A stretch of DNA of 32,231 bases from an uncultured Pseudomonadota bacterium (GCA_903928965.1 CAIYSZ010000042.1:1-32231); one strand, 5' to 3'. Positions 1 through 7,308 are shown, numbered from the stretch's first letter. The notes: generated from the sequence alone by a model not told the origin. A program made the numbers and translations.

Positions 1-141
1 AATGGCGCGTTCCGGCGGATATTCCAGCACCGCGTTCAAAAAATCGATCAAAATCCCGGTGCTGGCGGCGGAGCCGAACACTTTTTTGAAAGCGAAATCG
101 GTTTTAACGTCGAGAAAGCGCATGGCGGACAATGAATTCAT
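1..141 (-). CDS. Rpn/PDDEXK-family nuclease-transposase, N-terminal fragment (cut by window edge)
   Basis: Reading the minus strand from ATG at 139-141, or the in-frame ATG at 121-123, gives MRFLDVKTDFAFKKVFG followed by a segment ending in LIDFLNAVLEYPPERAI at the window edge. This is the characteristic N-terminus of the Rpn family (PD-(D/E)XK nuclease family transposase, PF12784-like), whose members are DNA endonucleases linked to RecA-independent recombination. Only about 41-47 residues are visible, so intactness cannot be judged. The start at 123 matches the usual family N-terminus better; neither start has a clear ribosome binding site. The opposite-strand open frame at 2-238 is its shadow. 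Confidence 0.75.
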   Translation of the reverse strand, partial: MNSLSAMRFLDVKTDFAFKKVFGSAASTGILIDFLNAVLEYPPERAI

Positions 142-239
142 GAATTGCGCCAATTATCCGCTATTTCCGCGCATAAAGACAATCCATTACTATACACCGA
201 GAAACTCGCCCATGGCATTAACCGCCAGACAACCGTGAA

Positions 240-268
240 ATGCGGGTCCTGAAACCAATGACCCGCAT
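240..268. repeat. Inverted repeat, 9-bp arms
   Basis: Arms ATGCGGGTC (240-248) and GACCCGCAT (260-268) are perfect complements around an 11-nt loop. It lies in the 214-bp gap between the Rpn fragment and the helicase gene, just beyond the helicase 3' end. There is no strong T-tract, so terminator function is uncertain. Confidence 0.4.
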
Positions 269-320
269 CTTCAAAAATGGCTAAGATTTTGTCTGGAATT
301 CAACCAAGATTGCGCGCATT

Positions 321-352
321 TTAATAGCTGCGGTGATAACCGCGGCTATTAA
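321..352 (-). terminator. Hairpin directly after rhlE stop, possible terminator
   Basis: Arms 321-333 and 340-352 pair over 13 bp with one G:U-type mismatch around a 6-nt loop. The stem starts 3 nt after the helicase stop codon (356-358) on the minus strand. The classic U-tract is missing (AAAATGCG follows), so it may end transcription inefficiently or act as a 3' stabiliser. Confidence 0.4.
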
Positions 353-355
353 ACT

Positions 356-1519
356 TTAGGACGCTTTCAAGCTTTTGTGTTCCGTCACTTCAAAACCCGA
401 AATCCGGCCTTGCGCGATTTTTGCGCCGATCAGTTTTTCAACTTGCCTTAAGGCGCTATTTTCTTCCTGTGAAACCAGGGACACGGCCAGTCCACCCCGT
501 CCCGCTCTGCCAGTACGGCCAATGCGGTGCACATAATCGGCGGAGGCGCGCGGTAATTCATAATTCACGACATGCGGCAGCTTGGCGATATCAATGCCAC
601 GCGCCGCCAAATCGGTGGCTACCAGCACTTGTATGTCGCCTGCTTTAAACTCCGCCAAGGCGCTAGTTCTTGCGCTTTGGCTTTTATTGCCGTGTATGGC
701 CTTGGCGCTTATTTGCGCGGCATTCAGTTTTTCGGTCAACCGGTTCGCCGCGTGTTTGGTACTGGTAAAAACCAGTACCTGCCGCCAATCGTTGCTTTTA
801 ATCAAATGCGTCAAAAGAGCGGTTTTTGCGTTTTTACTGATGCTATAGGCAATTTGCTCCACGTTTTCAGCGGCGGTATTTTCAACGCAGACTTCAACCT
901 GCGCCGGCTTAACCAGCAGCCCTTGCGCCAGCTTCCGAATATCGGCCGAAAAAGTCGCCGAGAATAACAAGTTTTGCCGATTTTTCGGCATTAAAGCCAA
1001 AATTTTGGTAATGTCCTTAATAAAGCCCATGTCTAGCATGCGGTCGGCTTCATCCAGAACCAGAATTTCCACTTGATTCAATTTGAGCGCATTTTGCCCA
1101 ACCAGATCCAGCAAGCGCCCTGGGGTAGCGGTCAGAATATCCACGCCGCCGCGCAATCGCATCATTTGCGGATTGATTTTAACGCCGCCGAACACGACGT
1201 CGGATTTAAGGCGCGGCATTTGATGCACGCTATATTTTTTAACCGATTCGGCCACTTGCGCCGCCAATTCGCGCGTCGGCGTTAAGATCAAAGCTCTAAC
1301 CGGCCGGCTGGCGCCGACATCCCTGCCCGACAAACGTTGCAGAATGGGCAAAGTAAATCCGGCGGTCTTGCCGGTGCCGGTTTGCGCGGCGGCAAGCAAA
1401 TCGCGGCCGGATAAAATTACCGGTATTGCTTGTTGCTGTATCGGGGTTGGCGAGGTATAACCTGCGTCGCTCACAGCGCGTACTAAAGTCTCGGACAAGC
1501 CGAGAGATGAAAATGACAT
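356..1519 (-). CDS. rhlE: DEAD-box ATP-dependent RNA helicase, RhlE type
   Basis: A cytoplasmic RNA helicase that unwinds RNA duplexes during ribosome assembly, mRNA decay and cold adaptation. The 387-aa product has the full motif set: Q-motif region [10 protein letters not shown] (24-33), Walker A AQTGTGKT (45-52), PTRELA (81-86), TPGR (132-135), DEAD (156-159), SAT (187-189), ARGID (306-310) and HRIGRTGR (331-338). The N-terminus [10 protein letters not shown] is typical of RhlE rather than DeaD/CsdA or DbpA. The basic C-terminal extension found in many RhlE proteins is short here, ending soon after the helicase core. It is the last gene of a minus-strand block with an RRM protein and a cold-shock protein. 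Its start lies 27 nt after two consecutive terminator-like hairpins (1546-1590), which suggests readthrough control. Start ATG at 1517-1519 with a weak GAG element. Confidence 0.93.
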   Translation of the reverse strand: MSFSSLGLSETLVRAVSDAGYTSPTPIQQQAIPVILSGRDLLAAAQTGTGKTAGFTLPILQRLSGRDVGASRPVRALILTPTRELAAQVAESVKKYSVHQMPRLKSDVVFGGVKINPQMMRLRGGVDILTATPGRLLDLVGQNALKLNQVEILVLDEADRMLDMGFIKDITKILALMPKNRQNLLFSATFSADIRKLAQGLLVKPAQVEVCVENTAAENVEQIAYSISKNAKTALLTHLIKSNDWRQVLVFTSTKHAANRLTEKLNAAQISAKAIHGNKSQSARTSALAEFKAGDIQVLVATDLAARGIDIAKLPHVVNYELPRASADYVHRIGRTGRAGRGGLAVSLVSQEENSALRQVEKLIGAKIAQGRISGFEVTEHKSLKAS

Positions 1520-1545
1520 AAAAAATTCTCAATAATGGGGGGGAT

Positions 1546-1571
1546 AAAAACCTGGTGAACATAAGACCAGG
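1546..1571 (-). terminator. Second of two tandem terminator-like hairpins before rhlE
   Basis: On the minus strand CCTGGT (1566-1571) pairs with ACCAGG (1551-1556) over a 9-nt loop, followed by TTTTT (1546-1550). It has the form of an intrinsic terminator with a short stem. It lies 27-52 nt upstream of the rhlE start codon, too close for a separate promoter after it, so it may act as an attenuator. Confidence 0.55.
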
Positions 1572-1590
1572 AAAAACGGGCAAGCCCGTT
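1572..1590 (-). terminator. First of two tandem terminator-like hairpins after the RRM gene
   Basis: On the minus strand AACGGGC-TT-GCCCGTT forms a GC-rich stem (realistically a 5-bp stem with a 4-nt loop) followed at once by a run of five T (1572-1576). It is 61 nt after the RRM-protein stop and is the best intrinsic terminator candidate for that gene. A second terminator-like hairpin abuts it. Confidence 0.6.
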
Positions 1591-1651
1591 GGACGTATGG
1601 AAAATGAGCCGAAGGACCGGTTCAAGTTTGATAAAAGGTATTCGCTGGCGG

Positions 1652-1915
1652 CTAGCGGCGTTTGCCGTGTTTGCTATCCGAGTTTTCAAAATCCACTTTA
1701 AGTAGATTTTCTCCAAATTTGGCACCGCTCAGTTTAGCAATCGCCGCTCTAGCTTCATGGCCTTCCATGCCGATATAACCAAAACCTTTGCATTCACCGC
1801 TGAACATATCAGTGATCAGTTCTATGGTATGTACTTTGCCGAATTCCGAGAATAAATCCTTTACTCTGGCTTCCGTGGCGTTTCGTGGCAGGTTTCCAAC
1901 AAATATTCTTTTCAA
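1652..1915 (-). CDS. Small RRM-domain RNA-binding protein (TTG start)
   Basis: A single RNA recognition motif of about 87 aa. RNP2 is IFVGNL near the N-terminus and RNP1 is KGFGYIGM in the middle, with a short basic tail (SKHGKRR). Such glycine-poor one-RRM proteins bind RNA and are often cold-induced in bacteria. The frame stays open to an ATG at 1967-1969, but the extra 18 residues (MPGYKKPRTVFF...) are unlike the family. TTG at 1913-1915 directly precedes KRIFVGNLP and has an AGGA element 6 nt upstream, so I chose TTG. It lies between the cold-shock gene and the RhlE helicase in the same direction. The last RNP1 position is Met where an aromatic residue is usual. Confidence 0.85.
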   Translation of the reverse strand: MKRIFVGNLPRNATEARVKDLFSEFGKVHTIELITDMFSGECKGFGYIGMEGHEARAAIAKLSGAKFGENLLKVDFENSDSKHGKRR

Positions 1916-2219
1916 ATTGTGTCCTAAGTGGGTGAAGAAGACTGTGCGCGGCTTTTTATAGCCGGGCATGCGACGGGTGATATGGCCTTTTGAAGTCGCC
2001 CGAGGAAAAGACAGGATCGAGCGAAATGAAGGGCTGGCGGGTACGAGGATAAGACTACGGCCGATAAGGTTTAATCGACCGCTAAAAGCATCCCTATGAC
2101 AAACCTTATGTAAGGTTATATTTTGGCGCGTTGTTCCGTTATCTCTTCTGAGTGAAGAAATAACGGTATAGAAACGGCAGCTTTTATTTGTCTAAATCTA
2201 TTCGGCTTTAAAAAGCCAA
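1916..2219. other. 304-bp gap between csp and the RRM gene
   Basis: No coding frame is convincing here. The gap holds two small inverted repeats: AACCTTA-TG-TAAGGTT at 2102-2117 and a 13-nt imperfect stem at 2136-2166. Leader sequence of the RRM gene includes a 5-bp hairpin near 1948-1965. No consensus promoter was seen, so the RRM gene may depend on readthrough from csp or on an unrecognised promoter. Confidence 0.5.
2136..2166 (-). repeat. Imperfect 13-nt inverted repeat downstream of csp
   Basis: CCGTTAT-C-TCTTC (2136-2148) faces GAAGA-A-ATAACGG (2154-2166) with one internal mismatch and a 5-nt loop. It is 54 nt after the csp stop on the minus strand and could be its 3' hairpin, but no T-tract follows. 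Confidence 0.45.
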
Positions 2220-2435
2220 TTAGTTTATGATTTTGACGTTTTCGGCTTGCAAGCCTTTTGGTCCGCGGCCAATGCTGAATTCAACCTTTTGGTTTTCTTC
2301 AAGGGTTTTATAGCCGCCAGTATTGACGATGCTTTTGAAATGAACGAAAACATCAGGGCCTGATTGTTGCTGAATAAAGCCAAAGCCTTTGTCAGCGTTA
2401 AACCATTTCACAGTGCCGGTAGTAATTGTAGACAT
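2220..2435 (-). CDS. Cold-shock protein (CspA family)
   Basis: A 71-aa single cold-shock domain, the normal length for the family. It binds single-stranded RNA and DNA and serves as an RNA chaperone and transcription antiterminator. RNP1 KGFGFI is at residues 16-21 and RNP2 VFVHF at 29-33. The start is ATG 2433-2435 ([13 protein letters not shown]); an open frame reaching 2477 adds 14 residues alien to the family. AGGA lies about 10 nt upstream. A consensus promoter at 2597-2626 implies a leader of about 155 nt, as in cold-inducible csp genes. It heads a minus-strand run of RNA-handling genes (RRM protein, RhlE). Confidence 0.95.
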   Translation of the reverse strand: MSTITTGTVKWFNADKGFGFIQQQSGPDVFVHFKSIVNTGGYKTLEENQKVEFSIGRGPKGLQAENVKIIN

Positions 2436-2590
2436 ATAAGTTAAGTCCTGGTAAATATTAAAATCGCGCCTGAACAAGGCGCATGCAGCTGGTAAAATTG
2501 GAACTTACTTATTGAAATCAGAACGAGTCACTGCTTAGAAGGAGAGATGTCGAAATGGTATACAGATGGTAAATCTTATTTTTTAAAGCT
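2436..2590 (-). promoter_or_regulatory. Long 5' leader of the cold-shock gene with a hairpin
   Basis: The leader implied by the promoter is about 155 nt. It includes a GCGCCT-TGTTC-AGGCGC stem-loop (2466-2482) followed on the minus strand by GATTTTAAT, about 30 nt before the start codon. Long structured leaders are known to be thermosensors in cspA-type genes; whether this one acts that way is inference. Confidence 0.5.
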
Positions 2591-2596
2591 GAACTT

Positions 2597-2626
2597 ATTA
2601 TAGTCCGGCTTCGTAGGATGTGTCAA
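2597..2626 (-). promoter_or_regulatory. Consensus sigma70 promoter of csp
   Basis: On the minus strand TTGACA (2621-2626) and TATAAT (2597-2602) are both perfect hexamers separated by 18 bp. It points to the cold-shock gene. A run of nine T on the plus strand (A on the minus) at 2628-2636 just upstream resembles an UP-type tract. Confidence 0.8.
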
Positions 2627-2677
2627 GTTTTTTTTTGACGGCGCGGCCTAGCCGCGCTTAACTGCGCTTGTTTAATT

Positions 2678-2698
2678 TAATGATAATAATTATCATTA
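2678..2698. promoter_or_regulatory. Fur box (perfect palindrome)
   Basis: TGATAATAATTATCA at 2681-2695 is a perfect 7-1-7 Fur-type inverted repeat, and symmetry extends to 21 bp (2678-2698). It lies 95 bp upstream of the porin start and about 55 bp beyond the -35 of the divergent csp promoter. It probably overlaps the porin promoter, predicting iron-dependent repression by Fur. Confidence 0.75.
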
Positions 2699-2724
2699 TT
2701 TAACCATTAAATCTGGAGCCGCGG

Positions 2725-2799
2725 ATGCTTTCACGCCCTATCTTTCTAGCCCTAATCTATCGGCGGCGCGGCCGGACTGCAAGTCATGGTTTATGCTAG
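2725..2799 (+). CDS. Possible 24-codon leader ORF overlapping the porin start
   Basis: ATG at 2725 has a good GGAG element (2715-2718) 6 nt upstream. The frame runs 24 codons (begins MLSRPIFLALIYRRRG) and stops with TAG at 2797-2799, just past the porin ATG at 2793. The porin start itself lacks a Shine-Dalgarno sequence, so translation could be coupled through this ORF. The peptide resembles nothing I recognise and it may be chance. Confidence 0.35.
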   Translation: MLSRPIFLALIYRRRGRTASHGLC

Positions 2800-4274
2800 G
2801 CATAAACGCGATTTACTTTTATCTGTTGATTTCATTCAGCCTAATGACTGAATTTGCTAAGGCGGAAACCCGCGCTCCGGAGCCGGAACAGTTTCCTGTC
2901 GACAATACGCCGGGGTTTTCCTTCATGCGTGCGCTATCGGAGCTGGGTTGGCACGATTTGAACAATGAAACCTGGAATCTTTACGGCCAAGGCACCTACA
3001 TTTCGCAGTGGAAGCCGGCTTTTCCGGCGGCCTACACCAATCTGAACGGCGCCAACCATTCCTTATTGCCGCAAGCGGAAAACAGCTTCAGCGCCACGGC
3101 GACGTTTTATGCGGGTTTGAGGCTATGGCGCGGCGCGGAGTTTTACGGCGCGCCGGAAATGATCTCCGAGGATCCTTTGTCTAACCTAAAAGGCTTGGCC
3201 GGGGCGATACAAGATTTTGAATTTCAAAAATCCGGCACCGTCTCTTCCACTTGGTACCGTTCGCGCCTTAATTTGCGGCAAACCATCAATTTCGGCGGCG
3301 AGGAAACCATAACCGAATCCGCGCCCATGCAGCTCGGCGGCAGTACGCTGGCCAGCCGCCGGCTGGTGATCACCGCGGGCGAAGTCAGTATTCTGGATAT
3401 CTTCGATAAAAACACTTTTTCCGCCGACCTGCGTCAGCAATTTTTTAACATGTCTTTCATGACGCATGCGGCTTACGATTTTGTCGCCGACTCGCGCGGT
3501 TACACCATAGGCCTAGCCAGCGAACTTTATTATGACCATTGGGCGTTGCGTTTCGGACGTTACATACCGCCGATAAATCCCAACGACCTTGGGCTGGATT
3601 TTAGATTTTACAAATACTACGGCGATCAAGTGGAATTGGAATACCAAGGCAATCTGCTATGGGGGCAACACGGCGCGGTCAGGTTGCTTGGTTATCATAA
3701 CCACGAAAAAACCGGCAGTTACACCGACGCCATAAACGCTTATTTGACCGATCCGGCCAAGAATGCCGCTGACTGCATAGGTTATAACTATGCTTCCAAC
3801 AATTCCCATGCGCCGGATCTGTGCTGGGTGCGAAAACCAAACGATAAATTCGGTATGGGTATTAACATAGAGCAAAATGTGAATCAAGATATAGGCTTGT
3901 TCTTCCGCGCCATGTATAGCGACGGCCGTACCGAGGTTTACAACTACACCTCCACCGACCAATCCATGTCCATGGGCGCGGTATTCCATGGCCGCCTATG
4001 GCAGCGGCATAAGGACGCTTTTGGCGTGGGTTATGCCATCAACATGCTGTCGGCGGCGCATATTCGCTACATGCAAATGGGCGGCCTGGACGTTTTTATC
4101 GGCGACGGCGCGCTAAATTACAGCCCGGAGCAGGTATTCGACATGTATTACAAATTCAACTTAATCAGCTCGGCCTGGGCCACGGCGGATTATCAGTTCA
4201 TCGCCAACCCGGCTTATAATGCCGACCGCGGGCCGGTAAATGTATTAGGCTTGAGATTGCACATAGAATTTTGA
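2793..4274 (+). CDS. OprB-family carbohydrate-selective porin
   Basis: An outer-membrane beta-barrel porin of 493 aa with a signal peptide of about 24 residues ending in FAKA before ETRAPEPEQ. The conserved block GLRLWRGAEFYGAPEMISEDPL, followed by SNLKGLAGAIQDFEFQK and a central YDHWALRFGRYIPP, is typical of the OprB/carbohydrate-selective porin family (PF04966-like); the C-terminus ends in alternating beta-strand sequence with terminal Phe (LRLHIEF), as expected for BAM-inserted barrels. It stands alone between the divergent csp gene and convergent moaB/DUF423 genes. A perfect Fur box 95 bp upstream suggests iron control, unusual for a sugar porin, so its cargo could be an iron- or metal-related small molecule instead. 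The start is uncertain: no clear ribosome binding site and an overlapping leader ORF. Confidence 0.82.
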   Translation: MLGINAIYFYLLISFSLMTEFAKAETRAPEPEQFPVDNTPGFSFMRALSELGWHDLNNETWNLYGQGTYISQWKPAFPAAYTNLNGANHSLLPQAENSFSATATFYAGLRLWRGAEFYGAPEMISEDPLSNLKGLAGAIQDFEFQKSGTVSSTWYRSRLNLRQTINFGGEETITESAPMQLGGSTLASRRLVITAGEVSILDIFDKNTFSADLRQQFFNMSFMTHAAYDFVADSRGYTIGLASELYYDHWALRFGRYIPPINPNDLGLDFRFYKYYGDQVELEYQGNLLWGQHGAVRLLGYHNHEKTGSYTDAINAYLTDPAKNAADCIGYNYASNNSHAPDLCWVRKPNDKFGMGINIEQNVNQDIGLFFRAMYSDGRTEVYNYTSTDQSMSMGAVFHGRLWQRHKDAFGVGYAINMLSAAHIRYMQMGGLDVFIGDGALNYSPEQVFDMYYKFNLISSAWATADYQFIANPAYNADRGPVNVLGLRLHIEF

Positions 4275-4706
4275 TTACTTTTTATCCGGCAAGGCATCAG
4301 ACTTGTCGTGCGGCCGTTTTAATACTACGTGCTTAAAATGATTCAATTTTTGTTTCCATCCTAAAAAGGCCAGCAAGCCCCAAGCGGCAAGCAGTAATAC
4401 GCCGCCAACAGGGGTCACCGCGCCCAGCCATTTGATCTGTAAAATCGCCAGTAAATACAGGCTGCCGCAAAACAACAGCATGCCCGCGCCCAGCAATCCA
4501 GCCACCCAATTCAACAAGCGGTGAGACGGCAGACCCGCCAACAATACCAGCAACAATGTATGCCACATTTGATATTGCACCGCGGTGCGGTAGATATCCA
4601 TTTGGTAATCGCTAAATTCCGGTTTCAATACATGCGCGGCGAAAGCTCCCATTGCCACCGTGATAAAACCGCTGATTGAGGCAAAAAAAACATAGGTGGA
4701 ACGCAT
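4275..4706 (-). CDS. DUF423 family inner-membrane protein (YgdD-like)
   Basis: A 143-aa protein with about four transmembrane helices. MRSTYVFFASISGFITVAMGAFAAHVLKP is the signature N-terminus of DUF423 proteins (the conserved MGAFAAH segment), followed by TAVQYQMWHTLLL and a GSLYLL helix. Function is unknown in the family. The open frame extends to 4805, but that part is moaB in another frame; ATG 4704-4706 overlaps the moaB TAA (TAATG), implying translational coupling with moaB. The C-terminal tail is short, charged and cytoplasmic in type (KRPHDKSDALPDKK). Confidence 0.88.
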   Translation of the reverse strand: MRSTYVFFASISGFITVAMGAFAAHVLKPEFSDYQMDIYRTAVQYQMWHTLLLVLLAGLPSHRLLNWVAGLLGAGMLLFCGSLYLLAILQIKWLGAVTPVGGVLLLAAWGLLAFLGWKQKLNHFKHVVLKRPHDKSDALPDKK

Positions 4707-5227
4707 TATTTTTCCAGTAATCTTGGGATTAATTGCACCAAATTGCATGGCCGGGTACGGAAATCCAGCTGATCCTTGATCAACTCGCTCCACGCCGTGC
4801 GGCAAGCCCCGCTAGACCCTGGCATGCTGAATATATAAGTACCGTTCGCGACTCCGGCTAACGCCCGTGATTGCATGGTCGAGGTTTTGATTTCCCGGTA
4901 GGACAACATCCGGAACACTTCGCCAAACCCATCCAATACCTTATCTAGCAATGGCGTTATAGCTTCCGGCGCGCCATCACGACCGGTAACGCCAGTGCCG
5001 CCGGTGGTTAGCACCACATGCGCTTCCGGATCGGCAATCCATAGGCTAACCGCCGCACGGATTTGATAAATATCATCGCTCACAATTCTTTTTTGGTACA
5101 ACCTATGCCCAGCCGCTTGCAGACCCTCAACTAATATGCCGCCGGAAGTGTCGTCTGCTTCGGTGCGCGTGTCGGATATAGTCAATACGGCAATGTTCAA
5201 AGGGATAAAAATTCTTTCTTCGTTCAT
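4706..5227 (-). CDS. moaB: Molybdenum cofactor biosynthesis protein B
   Basis: A 173-aa MoaB/Mog-fold protein that binds molybdopterin. The family is linked to adenylation of molybdopterin in molybdenum cofactor synthesis, although MoaB itself is dispensable in E. coli. It has the MPT-binding motif TTGGTGVTGRDGAPEA (about 74-89), the N-terminal VLTISDTRT strand and the MPGSSGACRTAW loop near the C-terminus. Length is normal. It is first in a two-gene unit with the DUF423 membrane protein, its stop overlapping that start by 1 nt. No other Moco gene is nearby. A TATAAT element on the minus strand at 5278-5283 is well placed for its promoter. Confidence 0.9.
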   Translation of the reverse strand: MNEERIFIPLNIAVLTISDTRTEADDTSGGILVEGLQAAGHRLYQKRIVSDDIYQIRAAVSLWIADPEAHVVLTTGGTGVTGRDGAPEAITPLLDKVLDGFGEVFRMLSYREIKTSTMQSRALAGVANGTYIFSMPGSSGACRTAWSELIKDQLDFRTRPCNLVQLIPRLLEK

Positions 5228-5583
5228 TCAATCGATGTGCGTTTAGATGCGCTGTCCACGTACCAAGTTCTTGTTTAATTATAGCTAGGAACAGTTACTT
5301 TTGTTTCAACAATGTTCACACTTTAAACGGCGGCGCGCCGTCAGGTCAAGCTTGCGGCGTAACCCGCGAAAACCGTAACTGAGCCGAATGCTTGTCCATT
5401 TTTATTTTTTACAAATTAAATCAAAGAGAAACAATTAATCCTGTTGAATCCATCAATCCGCTTTAGCGCGGTTTCCCTGCTTTACGACCCTAACACCCGC
5501 AACCATCAATTTCTCGCCGTCATATTAACGTCATCAATAAAGGCTTAAATTTAGAAGTTTTATAGACTTATCCCGATTTCACC
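5228..5583. other. 356-bp divergent gap between moaB and the AI-2E transporter
   Basis: No gene seen. It contains a minus-strand TATAAT (5278-5283) that could serve moaB, with TTGAAA 20 bp further upstream, a spacer longer than ideal. It also has a GC-rich inverted repeat at 5327-5341 (ACGGC/GCCGT around a GGCGCGCC core). No convincing promoter for the plus-strand transporter was found. Confidence 0.45.
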
Positions 5584-6663
5584 ATGTCCGATTCGAATAC
5601 CCCAGCAGAAAAATTCAAACTTGAAAGATTCACCCGCCCAGCCGCTTTTTTGTTCCTGTTGTTCGCTTGCTATGAAATTCTGCAACCGTTTCTGCTGGAT
5701 TTATTGTGGTCGGCCATCCTATGCTACGTGACTTGGCCTTTGTATTTCCGGTTGCGCAAAATTCCATTAAGCCCTGAATTAGCGGCTATCAGCATGGTAT
5801 TGCCAATAGGCGTATTGTTGCTGACGCCGTTCCTCGCCGCCGCTTTTTCCTTTACCGATGACATCAACGAATTATTGCAATGGCTAAACCAAAGCGCGCA
5901 TCAATGGCCTGAACCGCCGCAATGGCTGCAAAAAATTCCATTCGCTGGCGAACAAGCCAGTCTTGCTTGGCGTAATTTCGGCGAGGATTCCAACCGCTTA
6001 ATGAATTTGGCGCGGCAATATGCGTTGACCGCCAGCGGTTGGCTGCTACAGCAAAGCGTGAAGATAGCCGCCGAATCCATGCACACCTTTTTAAGCATAT
6101 TGGTGTTGTTCTTTTTTTACCGCGACGGGGAACACGTAGTCAGACATTTGACCACTGGCATGCGCATGATCGCCGGCGTTCAATCCGACCGTATTTTACA
6201 AATCACCCGCACCAGCGTCAGCGCCGTGGTCTATGGATTGTTGGGCACCGCCCTGGCGCAAGCCTTGACCTCCATGATTGGCTTCATGATCGTAGGCTTG
6301 CCCTTTGCCCTGGTGGTAGTTTTAGGTTTTCTAGCCTTCTTTTTTATGATTATACCCACCGCCGGCACCCTGGTATGGCTGCCGGTTGCCATTTGGTTGT
6401 TGGTACAAGGTGAAATCGGCTGGGCAATTTTCACCTTTGCTTGGTTTTTAGGTTTCGTCGGCACCATAGACAATTGGTTGCGGCCAATCCTGATTAGCCG
6501 TGAAGTCGAGTTGCCGTTCATCTTGATCGTGGTCGGTATTTTCGGTGGTTTGTTCAACTTTGGCTTTATCGGCGTGTTCATAGGCCCCACTCTTTTGGCC
6601 ATGATCTATTCCCTTAGCCTAGACTGGCTAAAGCGTCACGAACAAGAGAACATTATCGGTTGA
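5584..6663 (+). CDS. AI-2E family transporter (UPF0118/PerM-like)
   Basis: A 359-aa polytopic inner-membrane protein with about seven or eight hydrophobic segments: a pair at roughly 19-58, one at 68-88, one near 165-180 and a dense cluster from about 210 to 350. The C-terminal signature DNWLRPILI followed by a GIFGGLFNFGFIGVFIGPTLLA helix is diagnostic of the AI-2 exporter/UPF0118 family (PF01594). Members have been linked to AI-2 export or to Na+/H+ antiport, and substrate cannot be told from sequence. Its stop is followed immediately by DnaA boxes of the candidate origin, where dnaA would often be expected. Confidence 0.88.
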   Translation: MSDSNTPAEKFKLERFTRPAAFLFLLFACYEILQPFLLDLLWSAILCYVTWPLYFRLRKIPLSPELAAISMVLPIGVLLLTPFLAAAFSFTDDINELLQWLNQSAHQWPEPPQWLQKIPFAGEQASLAWRNFGEDSNRLMNLARQYALTASGWLLQQSVKIAAESMHTFLSILVLFFFYRDGEHVVRHLTTGMRMIAGVQSDRILQITRTSVSAVVYGLLGTALAQALTSMIGFMIVGLPFALVVVLGFLAFFFMIIPTAGTLVWLPVAIWLLVQGEIGWAIFTFAWFLGFVGTIDNWLRPILISREVELPFILIVVGIFGGLFNFGFIGVFIGPTLLAMIYSLSLDWLKRHEQENIIG

Positions 6664-6747
6664 GCTTGTGGACAACATTGTGGATTAAGTAGCTGGCAAG
6701 CTCTGAGTAAACTGCGGACAACTTAGGCTCTTATCTTGGCATGCGAC

Positions 6748-6756
6748 TTATCCACA
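6748..6756 (+). promoter_or_regulatory. DnaA box (perfect TTATCCACA)
   Basis: Exact match to the high-affinity DnaA 9-mer within the candidate origin. Confidence 0.8.
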
Positions 6757-6836
6757 ATTGCTCCCCACGGCCGCGGAAGCTTAACCCACAGGTTTGATGT
6801 AACATCAACTATATGATAAATATATTAAATTAATAC

Positions 6837-6845
6837 TTATCCACA
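6837..6845 (+). promoter_or_regulatory. DnaA box (perfect TTATCCACA)
   Basis: Exact DnaA 9-mer directly after an AT-rich tract (6811-6840), the usual arrangement of box and unwinding element. Confidence 0.8.
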
Positions 6846-6976
6846 GACAAGAGCGTTACTAATAGTAATAACAGATTTAAAAAAATATTTAATTTGTTAC
6901 TGTTGGCTAGCTGCAAATTCAGCATTTCCGCACTATTTGAAAGTTAAAATCGTAGACAAAAGCCACCACCTCAGCT

Positions 6977-6985
6977 TGTGGATAA
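6977..6985 (-). promoter_or_regulatory. DnaA box (perfect, reverse)
   Basis: TGTGGATAA on the plus strand is the exact complement of TTATCCACA. Confidence 0.8.
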
Positions 6986-7308
6986 ATCAATGTCTAAGCT
7001 AGGGCGCACTCTGCGCTCAAAGAGGGCGAAAAGATAAGCATGCACAAACATCCACAACCTGTTAACATAATCGGCCAACTGCTTTCAATAAGACTATATA
7101 TTACATAACCTATTGAAATATAATAAATTTAAGTAAAAACGCATTACCGAATTTAAAGCCATTTACAAAAATTTTGGGAGCGGGGTCTGTCTAAAGCCTA
7201 CGCGTATGTATTCACGGCGTTCTTTGACAAAAACCTTGTGTTTACAAGACCGTAAGTTACCCAAGACTATCCATAGAGACACTTATTGTTAACAGCTTAA
7301 ATAGCATT

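Larger units (their letters stand above)
6664..7308. other. oriC: Candidate chromosomal replication origin (oriC)
   Basis: This 645-bp non-coding stretch lies between the AI-2E transporter and dnaN. It has three perfect 9-mer DnaA boxes (6748-6756, 6837-6845, 6977-6985 reverse), at least two one-mismatch boxes (6667-6675 and 6679-6687, both reverse) and looser copies near 7049-7056. AT-rich tracts suited to duplex unwinding are at 6811-6840, 6861-6898 and 7087-7135. The neighbouring dnaN-recF-gyrB genes and two parS sites 2.2 kb downstream support an origin-proximal location. dnaA is not adjacent. A GC-skew switch would be the decisive test. Confidence 0.72.

Noticed and set aside
2..238. 78-aa open frame on the plus strand
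   Set aside because: It is the shadow of the Rpn-type N-terminus on the minus strand, which matches a known family.
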